Assembly: GCA_021850365.1 (NCBI GenBank)
Contig: JAJZMH010000005.1
Coordinates: 1-41,078 of the forward strand
Reading direction: 5' to 3'
Length of the DNA stretch: 41,078 bases
From: a bacterium
Lineage (GTDB): Bacteria; Patescibacteriota; Saccharimonadia; Saccharimonadales; UBA4665
In this document: one piece after another, positions 1 to 7,839 of the stretch
Position numbering within the stretch: position 1 is the stretch's first letter
How the letters are laid out: every line of letters starts with the position of its first letter
Translations under genes and position numbers: made by a program
The notes under the pieces: generated by a model
The model's input: the letters and a program-made list of their open reading frames with translations, nothing else
What the model was told of the DNA's origin: nothing
The model's database searches: none

Positions 1-1026
1 TTGTTTTGTTGCATTTATGTCATCTTCATTGATATCCCCTCGTTTTATTTTTGAAATTTCCGAAATAATAACATCAAATAATGGTCCAATATTTTCTCTC
101 GATACTTGAGCTCCGAACCACCAGTTAGAAAAATATTGATTAAGAGTCAATCCAGAACTCATGTCATATATTAATCCCTTCTCTCTTGCAGTACCCAATA
201 TTTTTGAGTAAAGAGTTTCTGTCAAATAAGTGTTTACAAGACCTAGGGCAAATATTTCTCGATTATTTAATTGACGCTGCAAAAAAGTATCTACATAGAA
301 ATAAATATTATCAATACTCCTATTATTTACGCTAACTGGTACATTAATCATTCTAGGAACTTCTTTGGGAAGGGGAAATCTATTCTTACCTCTTGGTAGA
401 GCTATGCTATTTAATTTATTCTTTAAAATTAATTCTCTGGAAGGATTAATATTCCCAGCTATAACAAATCTTAAATTAGAGGTTATATGAGTTTTTAAAT
501 AATGATTTTTAATATCTTCAAGTTCAATATTTTTTATTAATTTTAAACGTTCCTGATCCGTTTTGACCAATAAACCTATTTTCTTTTTCATTCTTAAACT
601 TAGTTTCCTAAACAAATTATTTGATCTAGAAGATAATTCTTCTCTAACATTACCGATTTCGGATTTTAGTTCTTCTTTTAGAAACAAGGGTTTTGTAATA
701 GACAGAATTAATAGATCAAGAATACGATCCCATTCAAAATCAGCACATTCAGCTTCATAATCAATCTCATAAACAGATGTAGATGCATTTGAATAAGCAC
801 CGTTTTTTTCAATTTCGGCATGAAAATCATGTGCGCGAGGAATTTCTTCATTAGCCCCTAATAAAACATGCTCCATTAGATGTGGGATTTCCCATTTATT
901 TGGATCAACCAAATATTCTCCCGCTCTAAAATTAAAATTAAAATCCATAACTACAGCATCGGGCACGTTTATAAACAGTCCCTTAGCACCATTTTTTAGA
1001 GAAACTTCTTTAACAGTATGCCTCAT
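1..1026 (-). CDS. M16 (insulinase-like) zinc peptidase, C-terminally cut by window edge
   Basis: Reading frame open from an ATG at 1026 down to base 1 with no stop, so only the first 342 residues are visible. The inverted zinc motif HxxEH of the M16 family is intact (H49, E52, H53), and E130 lies 77 residues further on, the expected spacing for the third zinc ligand. Residues 1-200 resemble the catalytic M16 half. Family members degrade peptides or process protein N-termini; the substrate here is unknown. The start lies 3 bp after the secA stop, so the gene is probably co-transcribed and translationally coupled with secA. A weak AGAAG sits about 13 nt upstream. Whether the second, inactive M16 half is present cannot be seen. 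Confidence 0.9.
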   Translation of the reverse strand, partial: MRHTVKEVSLKNGAKGLFINVPDAVVMDFNFNFRAGEYLVDPNKWEIPHLMEHVLLGANEEIPRAHDFHAEIEKNGAYSNASTSVYEIDYEAECADFEWDRILDLLILSITKPLFLKEELKSEIGNVREELSSRSNNLFRKLSLRMKKKIGLLVKTDQERLKLIKNIELEDIKNHYLKTHITSNLRFVIAGNINPSRELILKNKLNSIALPRGKNRFPLPKEVPRMINVPVSVNNRSIDNIYFYVDTFLQRQLNNREIFALGLVNTYLTETLYSKILGTAREKGLIYDMSSGLTLNQYFSNWWFGAQVSRENIGPLFDVIISEISKIKRGDINEDDINATKQ

Positions 1027-1029
1027 AGC

Positions 1030-3633
1030 TTATTTTTTTCTTCTTTTAGCTAAAGTTTTCCTTTTTCTTTCATTTTTATGTATCTTTTTTAATTTTTTGG
1101 CCTTATTTTTTTGTATTGTTTTTTCTCTATTTAGATCAAAATCTTTTTCTTCAAATTCTTCTTGATTATTAACAATCTGATTCGAATTTTCGATTGAAGA
1201 TTTTGCTGCCAAAGTTAATTCCGTCTCCATTGCTCGATCGATTTCCTCTTTAGTCATTGGAGCAGCACTAAATAAGGTATGGATCACTTCAGTCCTTAAC
1301 TCATCTTGCATACTTTCAAATAATATTTGACCACGTTTTCTATATTCAACTAGAGGATCTTGTTGTCCAACTCCCATCCAATGGATACCTTCTTTTAAAT
1401 GATCCATATTTTCGAGGTGTTTCATCCATAAATTGTCTAGAATTTGAAGATATATTTCTCTCTCAACTTTTCTAATATCTTCACCAAACAATTTTTCTTT
1501 CTTTTTATACATATCTAATGAAGCATCTAGTAGATTTTTTTCAAACATATCAGAACTACTCTCAAATAAAGCATCTAGAGTCTTATCATCGAAAGAATAA
1601 ATATTTTTTAAATAATCCTCAAAGTCATCTGCTGTAACTTCTGGAGAATGAGCAATTTGTTTGGCAAGTTGTTCAATAAAAATTAAAATTCGTTTTTTTA
1701 TATTATCTGTTCTCAATATCTCCCTTCGCATTGAGTATGTAGCTCTTCTATGTCTATTCATTACATCATCATATTGAACAATGTTTTTTCTCTGATCAAA
1801 ATGATATCCTTCAACTTTTTTCTGTGCACCTTCAAGTGATTTTGAAATAATTCTATTTTCTATAGGAGTCTGATCATCGACTTTCAATCTAGACATAACT
1901 GCCGCAATTTTTTCACCTCCGAAAATACGCATTAAATCATCCTCAGTACTTACAAAAAATTGAGTTACTCCAGGATCTCCTTGTCTTCCTGATCTACCTC
2001 TCAACTGATTATCTATTCTCCTAGATTCATGTCTTTCACTTCCCAATACAAATAATCCTCCTAATTCCTTGACGTCTTCAGCAAGCACAATATCCGTACC
2101 ACGACCTGCAATATTTGTAGCGAGAGTTACTGCTCCTCGTTCTCCAGCTCTAGCAATAATACTAGCTTCTCTTTCGTTATTTTTTGCATTCAAAACTTGA
2201 TGGTCAACTCCTGCCTTTTTCAGCAAATTACCTAGTAATTCGTTTTTCTCTATTGAAACAGTTCCTATTAAAACTGGCTGTCCCTTGGTATTTAACGCCT
2301 TAATTTCGTTCACAATGGCTTTAAACTTTCCATGTTCGGTCTTGTATATTCGATCCGGTTTATCTTCTCTTTTTATGGGTCTGTTAGAAGGAATCTCAAC
2401 TACATCCAATTTATAAATTTGATGAAATTCTTCGCTTTCTGTTAATGCAGTACCTGTCATACCAGCTAATTTATCATAAAGTCTAAAATAATTTTGAAAT
2501 GAAATTGTTGCCAAAGTTTGACTCTCTTGCTGAACTTCAACCCCTTCTTTAGCCTCAATTGCCTGATGCAATCCTTCATTGTATCTACGTCCAGCTAAAA
2601 GCCTTCCCGTAAATTCATCTACAATAACCACTTCACCATCCTTTGTAACTACATAATCTTTATCTCGATGAAAAAGAGCTTGGGCACGTAGCGCTTGCTG
2701 AAGATGATAAATGGTCTTAATATTTTCAGAACCATACAAATTATCGATATTTAAAATTTTTTCAATTTTTTCCGTACCCTTATCAAGCAATATTACAGTC
2801 TTCCTTTTTTCATCAGTTTCATAATCTTCATCTTTATTAAGTTGTCGTACAATTTTAGCAAATTGCAAATACGACGTACCACTGGTTACGCTTGGGGCAC
2901 TAATAATTAATGGTGTCCTAGCTTCATCTATTAAAATTGAGTCTACCTCATCAACAATTGCATAATTTAAATCTCTCTGTCTTAATTGGTCAACTTCTCT
3001 AACCATATTATCTCGAAGATAATCAAAACCAAATTCGTTATTTGTTCCATATGTAATATCTGCTGCATATGCTTCAGTTCTAGTACATGGTTTTAAATGG
3101 TGGAATCTTTCATCTTGATGTTCGGTATTTTTATATTCTGGATCAAATATAAAGCTCTTATCGGCAATTATTACACCAGTAGATAAACCAAGAAAATTAT
3201 AAACTTGTCCCATCCAACCAGCATCTCTTTGTGCTAGATAATCATTTACGGTAACGACATGAACACCTTTTCCGGATAGTGCATTTAAATATACCGGCAA
3301 TGTTGCGACCAATGTTTTACCTTCTCCAGTTTTCATTTCGGCTACATTACCTTCGTGTAAAACTATACCTCCAATTAATTGAACGTCGAAATGTCGCTGA
3401 CCAAGAGATTGAGAGGCAGCTTCTCGCACTAATGCAAAGGCGTCTGGAAGTAACTTATCTAAAGATTCTGTCTTGAGCCTTTTCTTTAAAATATCAGTTT
3501 GGAGTAAAAGCTGTTTTGGACTTAATTTTTCATATTTTTTACTAAGTGCGTTAATTTCAACAACACGTTTTCTAAGTCTTCTTATTGTCTTTGCTTGTGG
3601 ATCCCCTAATATTTTTTTCAATACTATATTCAT
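1030..3633 (-). CDS. secA: Preprotein translocase ATPase SecA
   Basis: The 867-residue motor of Sec export, which couples ATP hydrolysis to pushing unfolded preproteins through SecYEG. Visible are Walker A MKTGEGKT (100-107), the DEVD Walker B box (228-231), the helicase region GRGTDI followed by RGRSGRQGDPG, and the C-terminal wing/scaffold with HLENMDHLKEGI. The usual C-terminal zinc-binding CxC...CH element is absent; the protein ends in a lysine/arginine-rich tail. An insertion of about 30 residues near 160-190 lies in nucleotide-binding fold 1, in a position I believe is common in CPR SecA. An AGGGG Shine-Dalgarno about 14 nt upstream supports the start. The gene has its own promoter region after hpf (93 bp gap) and probably leads the M16 gene. 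Confidence 0.97.
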   Translation of the reverse strand: MNIVLKKILGDPQAKTIRRLRKRVVEINALSKKYEKLSPKQLLLQTDILKKRLKTESLDKLLPDAFALVREAASQSLGQRHFDVQLIGGIVLHEGNVAEMKTGEGKTLVATLPVYLNALSGKGVHVVTVNDYLAQRDAGWMGQVYNFLGLSTGVIIADKSFIFDPEYKNTEHQDERFHHLKPCTRTEAYAADITYGTNNEFGFDYLRDNMVREVDQLRQRDLNYAIVDEVDSILIDEARTPLIISAPSVTSGTSYLQFAKIVRQLNKDEDYETDEKRKTVILLDKGTEKIEKILNIDNLYGSENIKTIYHLQQALRAQALFHRDKDYVVTKDGEVVIVDEFTGRLLAGRRYNEGLHQAIEAKEGVEVQQESQTLATISFQNYFRLYDKLAGMTGTALTESEEFHQIYKLDVVEIPSNRPIKREDKPDRIYKTEHGKFKAIVNEIKALNTKGQPVLIGTVSIEKNELLGNLLKKAGVDHQVLNAKNNEREASIIARAGERGAVTLATNIAGRGTDIVLAEDVKELGGLFVLGSERHESRRIDNQLRGRSGRQGDPGVTQFFVSTEDDLMRIFGGEKIAAVMSRLKVDDQTPIENRIISKSLEGAQKKVEGYHFDQRKNIVQYDDVMNRHRRATYSMRREILRTDNIKKRILIFIEQLAKQIAHSPEVTADDFEDYLKNIYSFDDKTLDALFESSSDMFEKNLLDASLDMYKKKEKLFGEDIRKVEREIYLQILDNLWMKHLENMDHLKEGIHWMGVGQQDPLVEYRKRGQILFESMQDELRTEVIHTLFSAAPMTKEEIDRAMETELTLAAKSSIENSNQIVNNQEEFEEKDFDLNREKTIQKNKAKKLKKIHKNERKRKTLAKRRKK

Positions 3634-3726
3634 TGAAATTATTTTTACCCCTAAAACTTACAAACGTTTATATAAATATTACAAATAATTATATCTAAAA
3701 ATTTAATATAAATCGAGTATTTTTAT

Positions 3727-4089
3727 CTAAGATATTTTATTTATGATCTTATGAAAGATTCTTCGATGGATTTTGGCTAAATTATGTTTATCAGAATATT
3801 GATGAATTTTAAGTTTTAACTTTGCTTCAACAATATCAATGGCAGCGTATATATTAACTGTTTTATCTTTTACATTGATTTTTTCTGAAGGCAAATATAA
3901 ATTAACTTCACAGATACAATTATTTTTATTTTTATCTTTTGTTTCTTTTAAGATAACTTCCATATGGATTGATTCTTTAATTTTATTAGATAAGTATTTA
4001 TCCAAATTACCTAATTTTTTAATAACATATTTATTTAAATTATCATCTATCTTTAAATGAACTCCTTCAATATCCAATTTTTGAATCAT
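3727..4089 (-). CDS. hpf: Ribosome hibernation-promoting factor (short HPF/YfiA family)
   Basis: A 120-residue protein matching the S30AE/HPF fold: an N-terminal MxIQKLDIEGVHLKIDD strand-helix, a central helix, and the D-xxAAIDxVxxKLKxKI helix near 80-97 that lines the mRNA channel of the 30S subunit. Family members bind the decoding centre and store ribosomes as inactive particles. Only the short form is present; the C-terminal dimerisation domain of long HPF is missing, so 100S dimers by the long-HPF route are unlikely. It follows serS by 20 bp and has an AGGAG ribosome binding site 7 nt before the ATG, consistent with a serS-hpf operon. Confidence 0.9.
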   Translation of the reverse strand: MIQKLDIEGVHLKIDDNLNKYVIKKLGNLDKYLSNKIKESIHMEVILKETKDKNKNNCICEVNLYLPSEKINVKDKTVNIYAAIDIVEAKLKLKIHQYSDKHNLAKIHRRIFHKIINKIS

Positions 4090-4109
4090 AAGTTTCTCCT
4101 ATTACTAAT

Positions 4110-5405
4110 TTATAAATAATCTCTGTTGATAAACTGCTTCAAAACATCTGGTACTTTGACCATACCTTTCTCGTCTTGATAGTTTTCAATTATAGCAATT
4201 GGTATGCGACTTAACACAATAGCCGTTGCATCATTAGTGTGAGCAAAATCTATCTCTCCAGATTTCCGTTTAATCCTAGTTTTCAGTCGCCTAGTCTGAA
4301 AATCACTCATATAATCTGCTGAGTGTGTCTCTCTATAATTATTCTGTCCGGGAAGCCATGACTCTAAATCAACTCCACGACTATTTGGAAAGCCAATATC
4401 TGCTGTGCACTTCAAAACATACCTATAGGGAATTTGTAGTTTATTTAATAAATATTCCTGTATAGCGATTAAGAATTTATGTTCATCTATGCCAGTTTCC
4501 GGTGTACTAAAAACTTCCATTTCTAATTTATCAAACTGATGAGATCTAAACATACCTTCCATGTCTTTACCGTAAGAGCCTGCTTCCCTTCTAAATGAAG
4601 TACTGTATCCAATGTAGCGAATAGGAAGCTCTTTTTCTTCCAATATTTCATCTTTATACATAGTACACAAACTATGCTCTGCACTTGCATTAAGCCAAAG
4701 TTCATCACCCTCAAGCTTATAGGTTACGTCTTTAGCATCAAGACGAGCTGAATCTTTATAAACATCGGTTTTTATGAGTGCAGGTGGCAATATAGGTACA
4801 AATGGTTTGCTTATAATATCTAGATTATTTTCTTTTATTATTGAATCAATAACATTTTGATCGATTAAATTTTTAAAAACAAACTGAATTAAAGCAAACT
4901 GTAATTCAACTAAGCCATTTTTTATATAATTAAACCTACTACCAGAGACTTTAGCTGCCCTAACCTTATCAAGCCAATCTCTTTCTAGTGCAATTTCATA
5001 ATGATTTTTAGGTTCAAAATTAAATACAGGCTTATCTCCCACTTCTTTGATTACCAAATTATCATCTTCTGATTTACCTATAGGAACATCTTCCCAAGAA
5101 ATATTTGGAACTTTAAGTAATAAATCATTAAATTCTTGATTTAGTGTATTTAACCTATCCTCTTTCTCTTCCAATTCTTTTTTGATATTTTTTACTTCTT
5201 TCATCTGTTCTTCTGTGGGTTTTTGACCACCTTTATAATTAGAGAGATCATTTCTCTTTTCTCTTAATTTTTGGACATCTTTTAAAAGTTGTATTTTTTG
5301 GGAATCAACTTCTAATAATTTTTGAACATCTACTTCATAACCCTTATTTAAAGTGTTTTTAATAACCAATTCTGGGTTTTCTCTAATTAATTTAATATCT
5401 ACCAT
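4110..5405 (-). CDS. serS: Seryl-tRNA synthetase
   Basis: Class II synthetase charging tRNA-Ser. The 431-residue length is normal. Residues 28-105 are charged heptad-like sequence forming the tRNA-binding coiled-coil arm. Motif 2 is clear (FRREAGSYG, then RSHQFDKLEME), and the serine-pocket segment TAE is SAE here. Motif 3 is divergent: the usual NGSGLAVGR is NDATAIVLSR (391-400), keeping the ATP-binding Arg400 but losing both glycines, and the preceding SSCSNC is HSADYM. No Shine-Dalgarno is present; a TATAAT (plus-strand 5414-5419) ends 8 nt before the ATG, so the mRNA is probably leaderless. First gene of a serS-hpf unit. Confidence 0.95.
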   Translation of the reverse strand: MVDIKLIRENPELVIKNTLNKGYEVDVQKLLEVDSQKIQLLKDVQKLREKRNDLSNYKGGQKPTEEQMKEVKNIKKELEEKEDRLNTLNQEFNDLLLKVPNISWEDVPIGKSEDDNLVIKEVGDKPVFNFEPKNHYEIALERDWLDKVRAAKVSGSRFNYIKNGLVELQFALIQFVFKNLIDQNVIDSIIKENNLDIISKPFVPILPPALIKTDVYKDSARLDAKDVTYKLEGDELWLNASAEHSLCTMYKDEILEEKELPIRYIGYSTSFRREAGSYGKDMEGMFRSHQFDKLEMEVFSTPETGIDEHKFLIAIQEYLLNKLQIPYRYVLKCTADIGFPNSRGVDLESWLPGQNNYRETHSADYMSDFQTRRLKTRIKRKSGEIDFAHTNDATAIVLSRIPIAIIENYQDEKGMVKVPDVLKQFINRDYL

Positions 5406-5413
5406 TTAATTTA

Positions 5414-5419
5414 ATTATA
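5414..5419 (-). promoter_or_regulatory. -10 element of serS, 8 nt from the start codon
   Basis: On the minus strand the consensus TATAAT is followed after 8 nt by the serS ATG, with no purine-rich ribosome binding site between. A start of transcription 7-8 nt after the hexamer would fall on the ATG. No good -35 is seen. Confidence 0.55.
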
Positions 5420-5422
5420 CAT

Positions 5423-6190
5423 CTATCTTTTTTTAGGTAAGTATTTTAATGTTAATTCGGTTCTTTTTTTTGAATATTCACAAAACTCGCAAATACCACC
5501 CATAGCCGATTTACCGACCTTGGGAATTTCTCCATCCAAACACTTTTTAATATTCTTAATTTCTTCCTCTATCCAATCAATATTTGTATTATGCTCAATT
5601 ATTTTCGTCTTAAATTTTAATACATCATAAAATCCATCTGAATCTATTTGAGCATTTGTATAAACAAATATAGCTTTATCACTTACCTTAAATCCATTCA
5701 TTCTTAACAACCATACATAAATTTCGACCTGCCTTTTATATCCAATTTGCCAATCAGAATCTACGTTAACTTCAGATGTCTTAGAAGTTGCCTTATAATC
5801 TACAACTATTAATTCGTCTTTACTATTGATCCATAAATCATCCACGGCACCAAAAACAAATAGATTTGTTGGTTTATCCAAATATCCGATTCCAACAAAA
5901 TTTTCTCTCCATTTATCGAGATCTGGGTGTTCAAATGGAATTGCATCTATACCATTTTCAATCATTATTGGATGTGCTTTTTTAGATTTTCTGTAAATAT
6001 CAAATTCCTTTTTAAAAAGCTGATCAACTGCGTTATTTAGATTAAAGGGTGGCATAGATGGACGCTTAATGCCCAATCTAGCATCCAACCAAAAACAACG
6101 CTGACATTGCATAAACAATTCAATTTTAGATCTACTAATTTTAAATGGCTCTTTTTGTTTAGGGACATAAATTAAATTCCTATATGACAT
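5423..6190 (-). CDS. PD-(D/E)XK nuclease superfamily protein, Cas4/RecB-like, with cysteine cluster
   Basis: A 255-residue protein carrying the signature of RecB/Cas4-type nucleases: GAVDD (D117/118), VDYK (D131, K133) and QxxxY (Q154, Y158). Cysteines at 29, 32, 234 and 237 (with an extra C217) flank the nuclease core at both ends, as in the iron-sulfur-staple nucleases Cas4 and AddB. The sequence is consistent with a metal-dependent DNA exonuclease; a DNA repair or recombination role is inference. No CRISPR array, cas gene or helicase partner lies nearby. It has its own extended -10 (TGATACAAT, plus 6200-6208) ending 9 nt before the ATG and ends 17 bp before serS starts. Gene name not assignable. 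Confidence 0.85.
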   Translation of the reverse strand: MSYRNLIYVPKQKEPFKISRSKIELFMQCQRCFWLDARLGIKRPSMPPFNLNNAVDQLFKKEFDIYRKSKKAHPIMIENGIDAIPFEHPDLDKWRENFVGIGYLDKPTNLFVFGAVDDLWINSKDELIVVDYKATSKTSEVNVDSDWQIGYKRQVEIYVWLLRMNGFKVSDKAIFVYTNAQIDSDGFYDVLKFKTKIIEHNTNIDWIEEEIKNIKKCLDGEIPKVGKSAMGGICEFCEYSKKRTELTLKYLPKKR

Positions 6191-6199
6191 AATTCATAA

Positions 6200-6208
6200 A
6201 TTGTATCA
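6200..6208 (-). promoter_or_regulatory. Extended -10 of the PD-(D/E)XK nuclease gene
   Basis: Minus-strand TGATACAAT (TGn plus a 5/6 match to TATAAT) ends 9 nt before the ATG at 6190, with no Shine-Dalgarno between. Confidence 0.5.
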
Positions 6209-6244
6209 CTATTAATTGAATATTTCTCGGTTTATACTATAGAA

Positions 6245-6859
6245 GTGAACAAAAACCAAGCTAGATCTTATAATATACTACATAAAAATTTTAGCTTATT
6301 ACCAAAGATAGTAATTATTAATAATAAAAATAACAAGATTGGATATTTAAATTTAATTTTACTAATTAAGCTATTTAAAACAATTAATGTTTATCAACAA
6401 AACTCTACTACTAAGAGTCTTTTTAAAATAAACAAAAACACTTCTAACCCCTTGGTACATTCTTATACGATTAATGGCTTTAACCCCAACACTGATATCA
6501 AAAATGTTGATATTAAACATATCGGTTATAGAAATATTTATAAGAAACATAGCTATGAGATTAAGGTAAATAATAACAAGCTTTATATGGCATATGAAAG
6601 AAGTAATAGATTAACAAAATTATCTACCCTAATTTTAATGATACCGGCAATAGGTGAGATACTGCACTATTTTCTTATTTTAATTCCACAAACTTACCAA
6701 ATTTATTATTACAATACTTCTGCTAACAAAAAGGAAATGATGGCAGATATTAAAATAAGATCAAACTTTTTTAGTAAAAATATTCAATTATTCATATCCG
6801 ATGAAAATATCAAAAATGATCTAATTTATATATCTTTTGGTATATTACTTTATTTTTAG
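6245..6859 (+). CDS. Uncharacterised basic protein with hydrophobic segment
   Basis: I do not recognise this 204-residue protein. It begins at GTG 6245. A perfect TATACT (6233-6238) ends 6 nt earlier, placing the likely transcription start on the GTG and supporting this start codon. The N-terminal 120 residues are Asn/Lys/Ile-rich with alternating beta-like stretches; a hydrophobic segment around 127-150 contains a Pro-Gln turn, and the last 12 residues are hydrophobic. A beta-barrel LURP-one/scramblase-like fold came to mind but no signature motif supports it. It runs convergently into the HAD gene and overlaps its end by 15 bp. Composition is even more AT-rich than its neighbours, consistent with weak constraint or rapid divergence. 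Confidence 0.6.
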   Translation: MNKNQARSYNILHKNFSLLPKIVIINNKNNKIGYLNLILLIKLFKTINVYQQNSTTKSLFKINKNTSNPLVHSYTINGFNPNTDIKNVDIKHIGYRNIYKKHSYEIKVNNNKLYMAYERSNRLTKLSTLILMIPAIGEILHYFLILIPQTYQIYYYNTSANKKEMMADIKIRSNFFSKNIQLFISDENIKNDLIYISFGILLYF

Positions 6860-7459
6860 TAATTCCATTGGATTATTTATTATAAAATCAGGATTATGTA
6901 ATTTTAGAACTTTAGGAGAATTGAATCCCCAAGTGACAGCAGCCACCTTAATGTTAATCTTCTTAGATGCAAGAATATCTCTCGTTTCATCTCCAACATA
7001 AATCACATTTTCTTTAGCTAATTTATTTTGTTTAATAATCTTATTTAAATATTTAGCTTTTTTAAATAAACCTATATCTCCGTAGATATCATTAAAGTAT
7101 TTTACTAAATTATATTCTTCTAAAAAATTAATTAAATTCTCCTTACTGTTATTACTTAAAATATATAAATTATGACCAGATTTAAAAAGTTTTTCTATAA
7201 CTAAATCCATATTTGATATAATCTTAACTTCTGTTAATCTACTCTTCATTTCTATTCTCCCTTTTCTTAACAACAATGGCCATCTATATTTTGGAATATT
7301 AAGCTCAGATGTTAGATCAGATAAACTATTATCTCTTAGTTTATTTATTAAATTTTTGTCCAATAACTTGGGGTGGTTAGTTAAATTATGAGCAATATCA
7401 ATGATTAGCCAAAATGAATCCGCGATAGTTCCATCGAAATCAAATATATAATTATTCAT
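6845..7459 (-). CDS. HAD-superfamily phosphatase, phosphoglycolate phosphatase-like
   Basis: A 204-residue haloacid dehalogenase-type hydrolase. Motif I DFDGT gives nucleophile D7 and acid/base D9; motif II is the Ser in ILSNNS; a lysine-rich helix supplies motif III; motif IV is GDETRD. The alpha-helical cap sits between motifs I and II, as in subfamily IA enzymes such as Gph and PpaX. These dephosphorylate small phosphometabolites; the substrate cannot be read from sequence. It lies 5 bp after the zincin gene, in a lysS-zincin-HAD operon. No strong ribosome binding site is visible, so translation may depend on coupling. Confidence 0.88.
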   Translation of the reverse strand: MNNYIFDFDGTIADSFWLIIDIAHNLTNHPKLLDKNLINKLRDNSLSDLTSELNIPKYRWPLLLRKGRIEMKSRLTEVKIISNMDLVIEKLFKSGHNLYILSNNSKENLINFLEEYNLVKYFNDIYGDIGLFKKAKYLNKIIKQNKLAKENVIYVGDETRDILASKKINIKVAAVTWGFNSPKVLKLHNPDFIINNPMELLKIK

Positions 7460-7464
7460 AATAT

Positions 7465-7839
7465 TTATCTTTGGTCCAATAAATTAATTTGTTGATGATC
7501 TAGTCCATAATAATGAGCAATCTCATGCCATAAAGTATGTCTAATATTTTCTTTTAATTCTAATAGGTTATTTGATCCACCCTCAATAGGATTTTTGAAT
7601 AAAGTTATTTTATCTGGTATGGTTTTAAGATTCCCTTGTCTTTTACTTAACGGAACGCCTTCATACAACCCATATAAAGTTTGATATTTTCCAACATTCA
7701 GTAATTTTAACTGTTGAGGACTAGGAATATCCTCTACAATAATTGCAACATTCTTTAAGTTTTGAATGTGATTTTTAGATAACTCAAGCATACTATCATT
7801 GATCATATTAATGAAAACATCTCTAGAAACATTAATCAT
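7465..7839 (-). CDS. Small zincin-type metallopeptidase-like protein (MpN / PF06262 family)
   Basis: A 124-residue protein with an extended zinc motif HEIAHYYGLDH (H105, E106, H109, H115), as in the small possible zinc metallopeptidase family PF06262 found in actinobacteria and many CPR genomes. The upstream Y-G-L-Y-E-G-x-P-L and P-D-K-I-x-L-F segments (56-82) also match that family. Catalytic activity and substrate are unknown. The start overlaps the lysS 3' end by 8 bp, so the gene is translationally coupled to lysS; a possible internal -10 (TATAGT) lies just upstream within lysS. Confidence 0.85.
   Translation of the reverse strand: MINVSRDVFINMINDSMLELSKNHIQNLKNVAIIVEDIPSPQQLKLLNVGKYQTLYGLYEGVPLSKRQGNLKTIPDKITLFKNPIEGGSNNLLELKENIRHTLWHEIAHYYGLDHQQINLLDQR

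Noticed and set aside
5423-6190. Cas4-like nuclease as a sign of a CRISPR-Cas locus
   Set aside because: No repeat-spacer array or other cas gene is present in the window.
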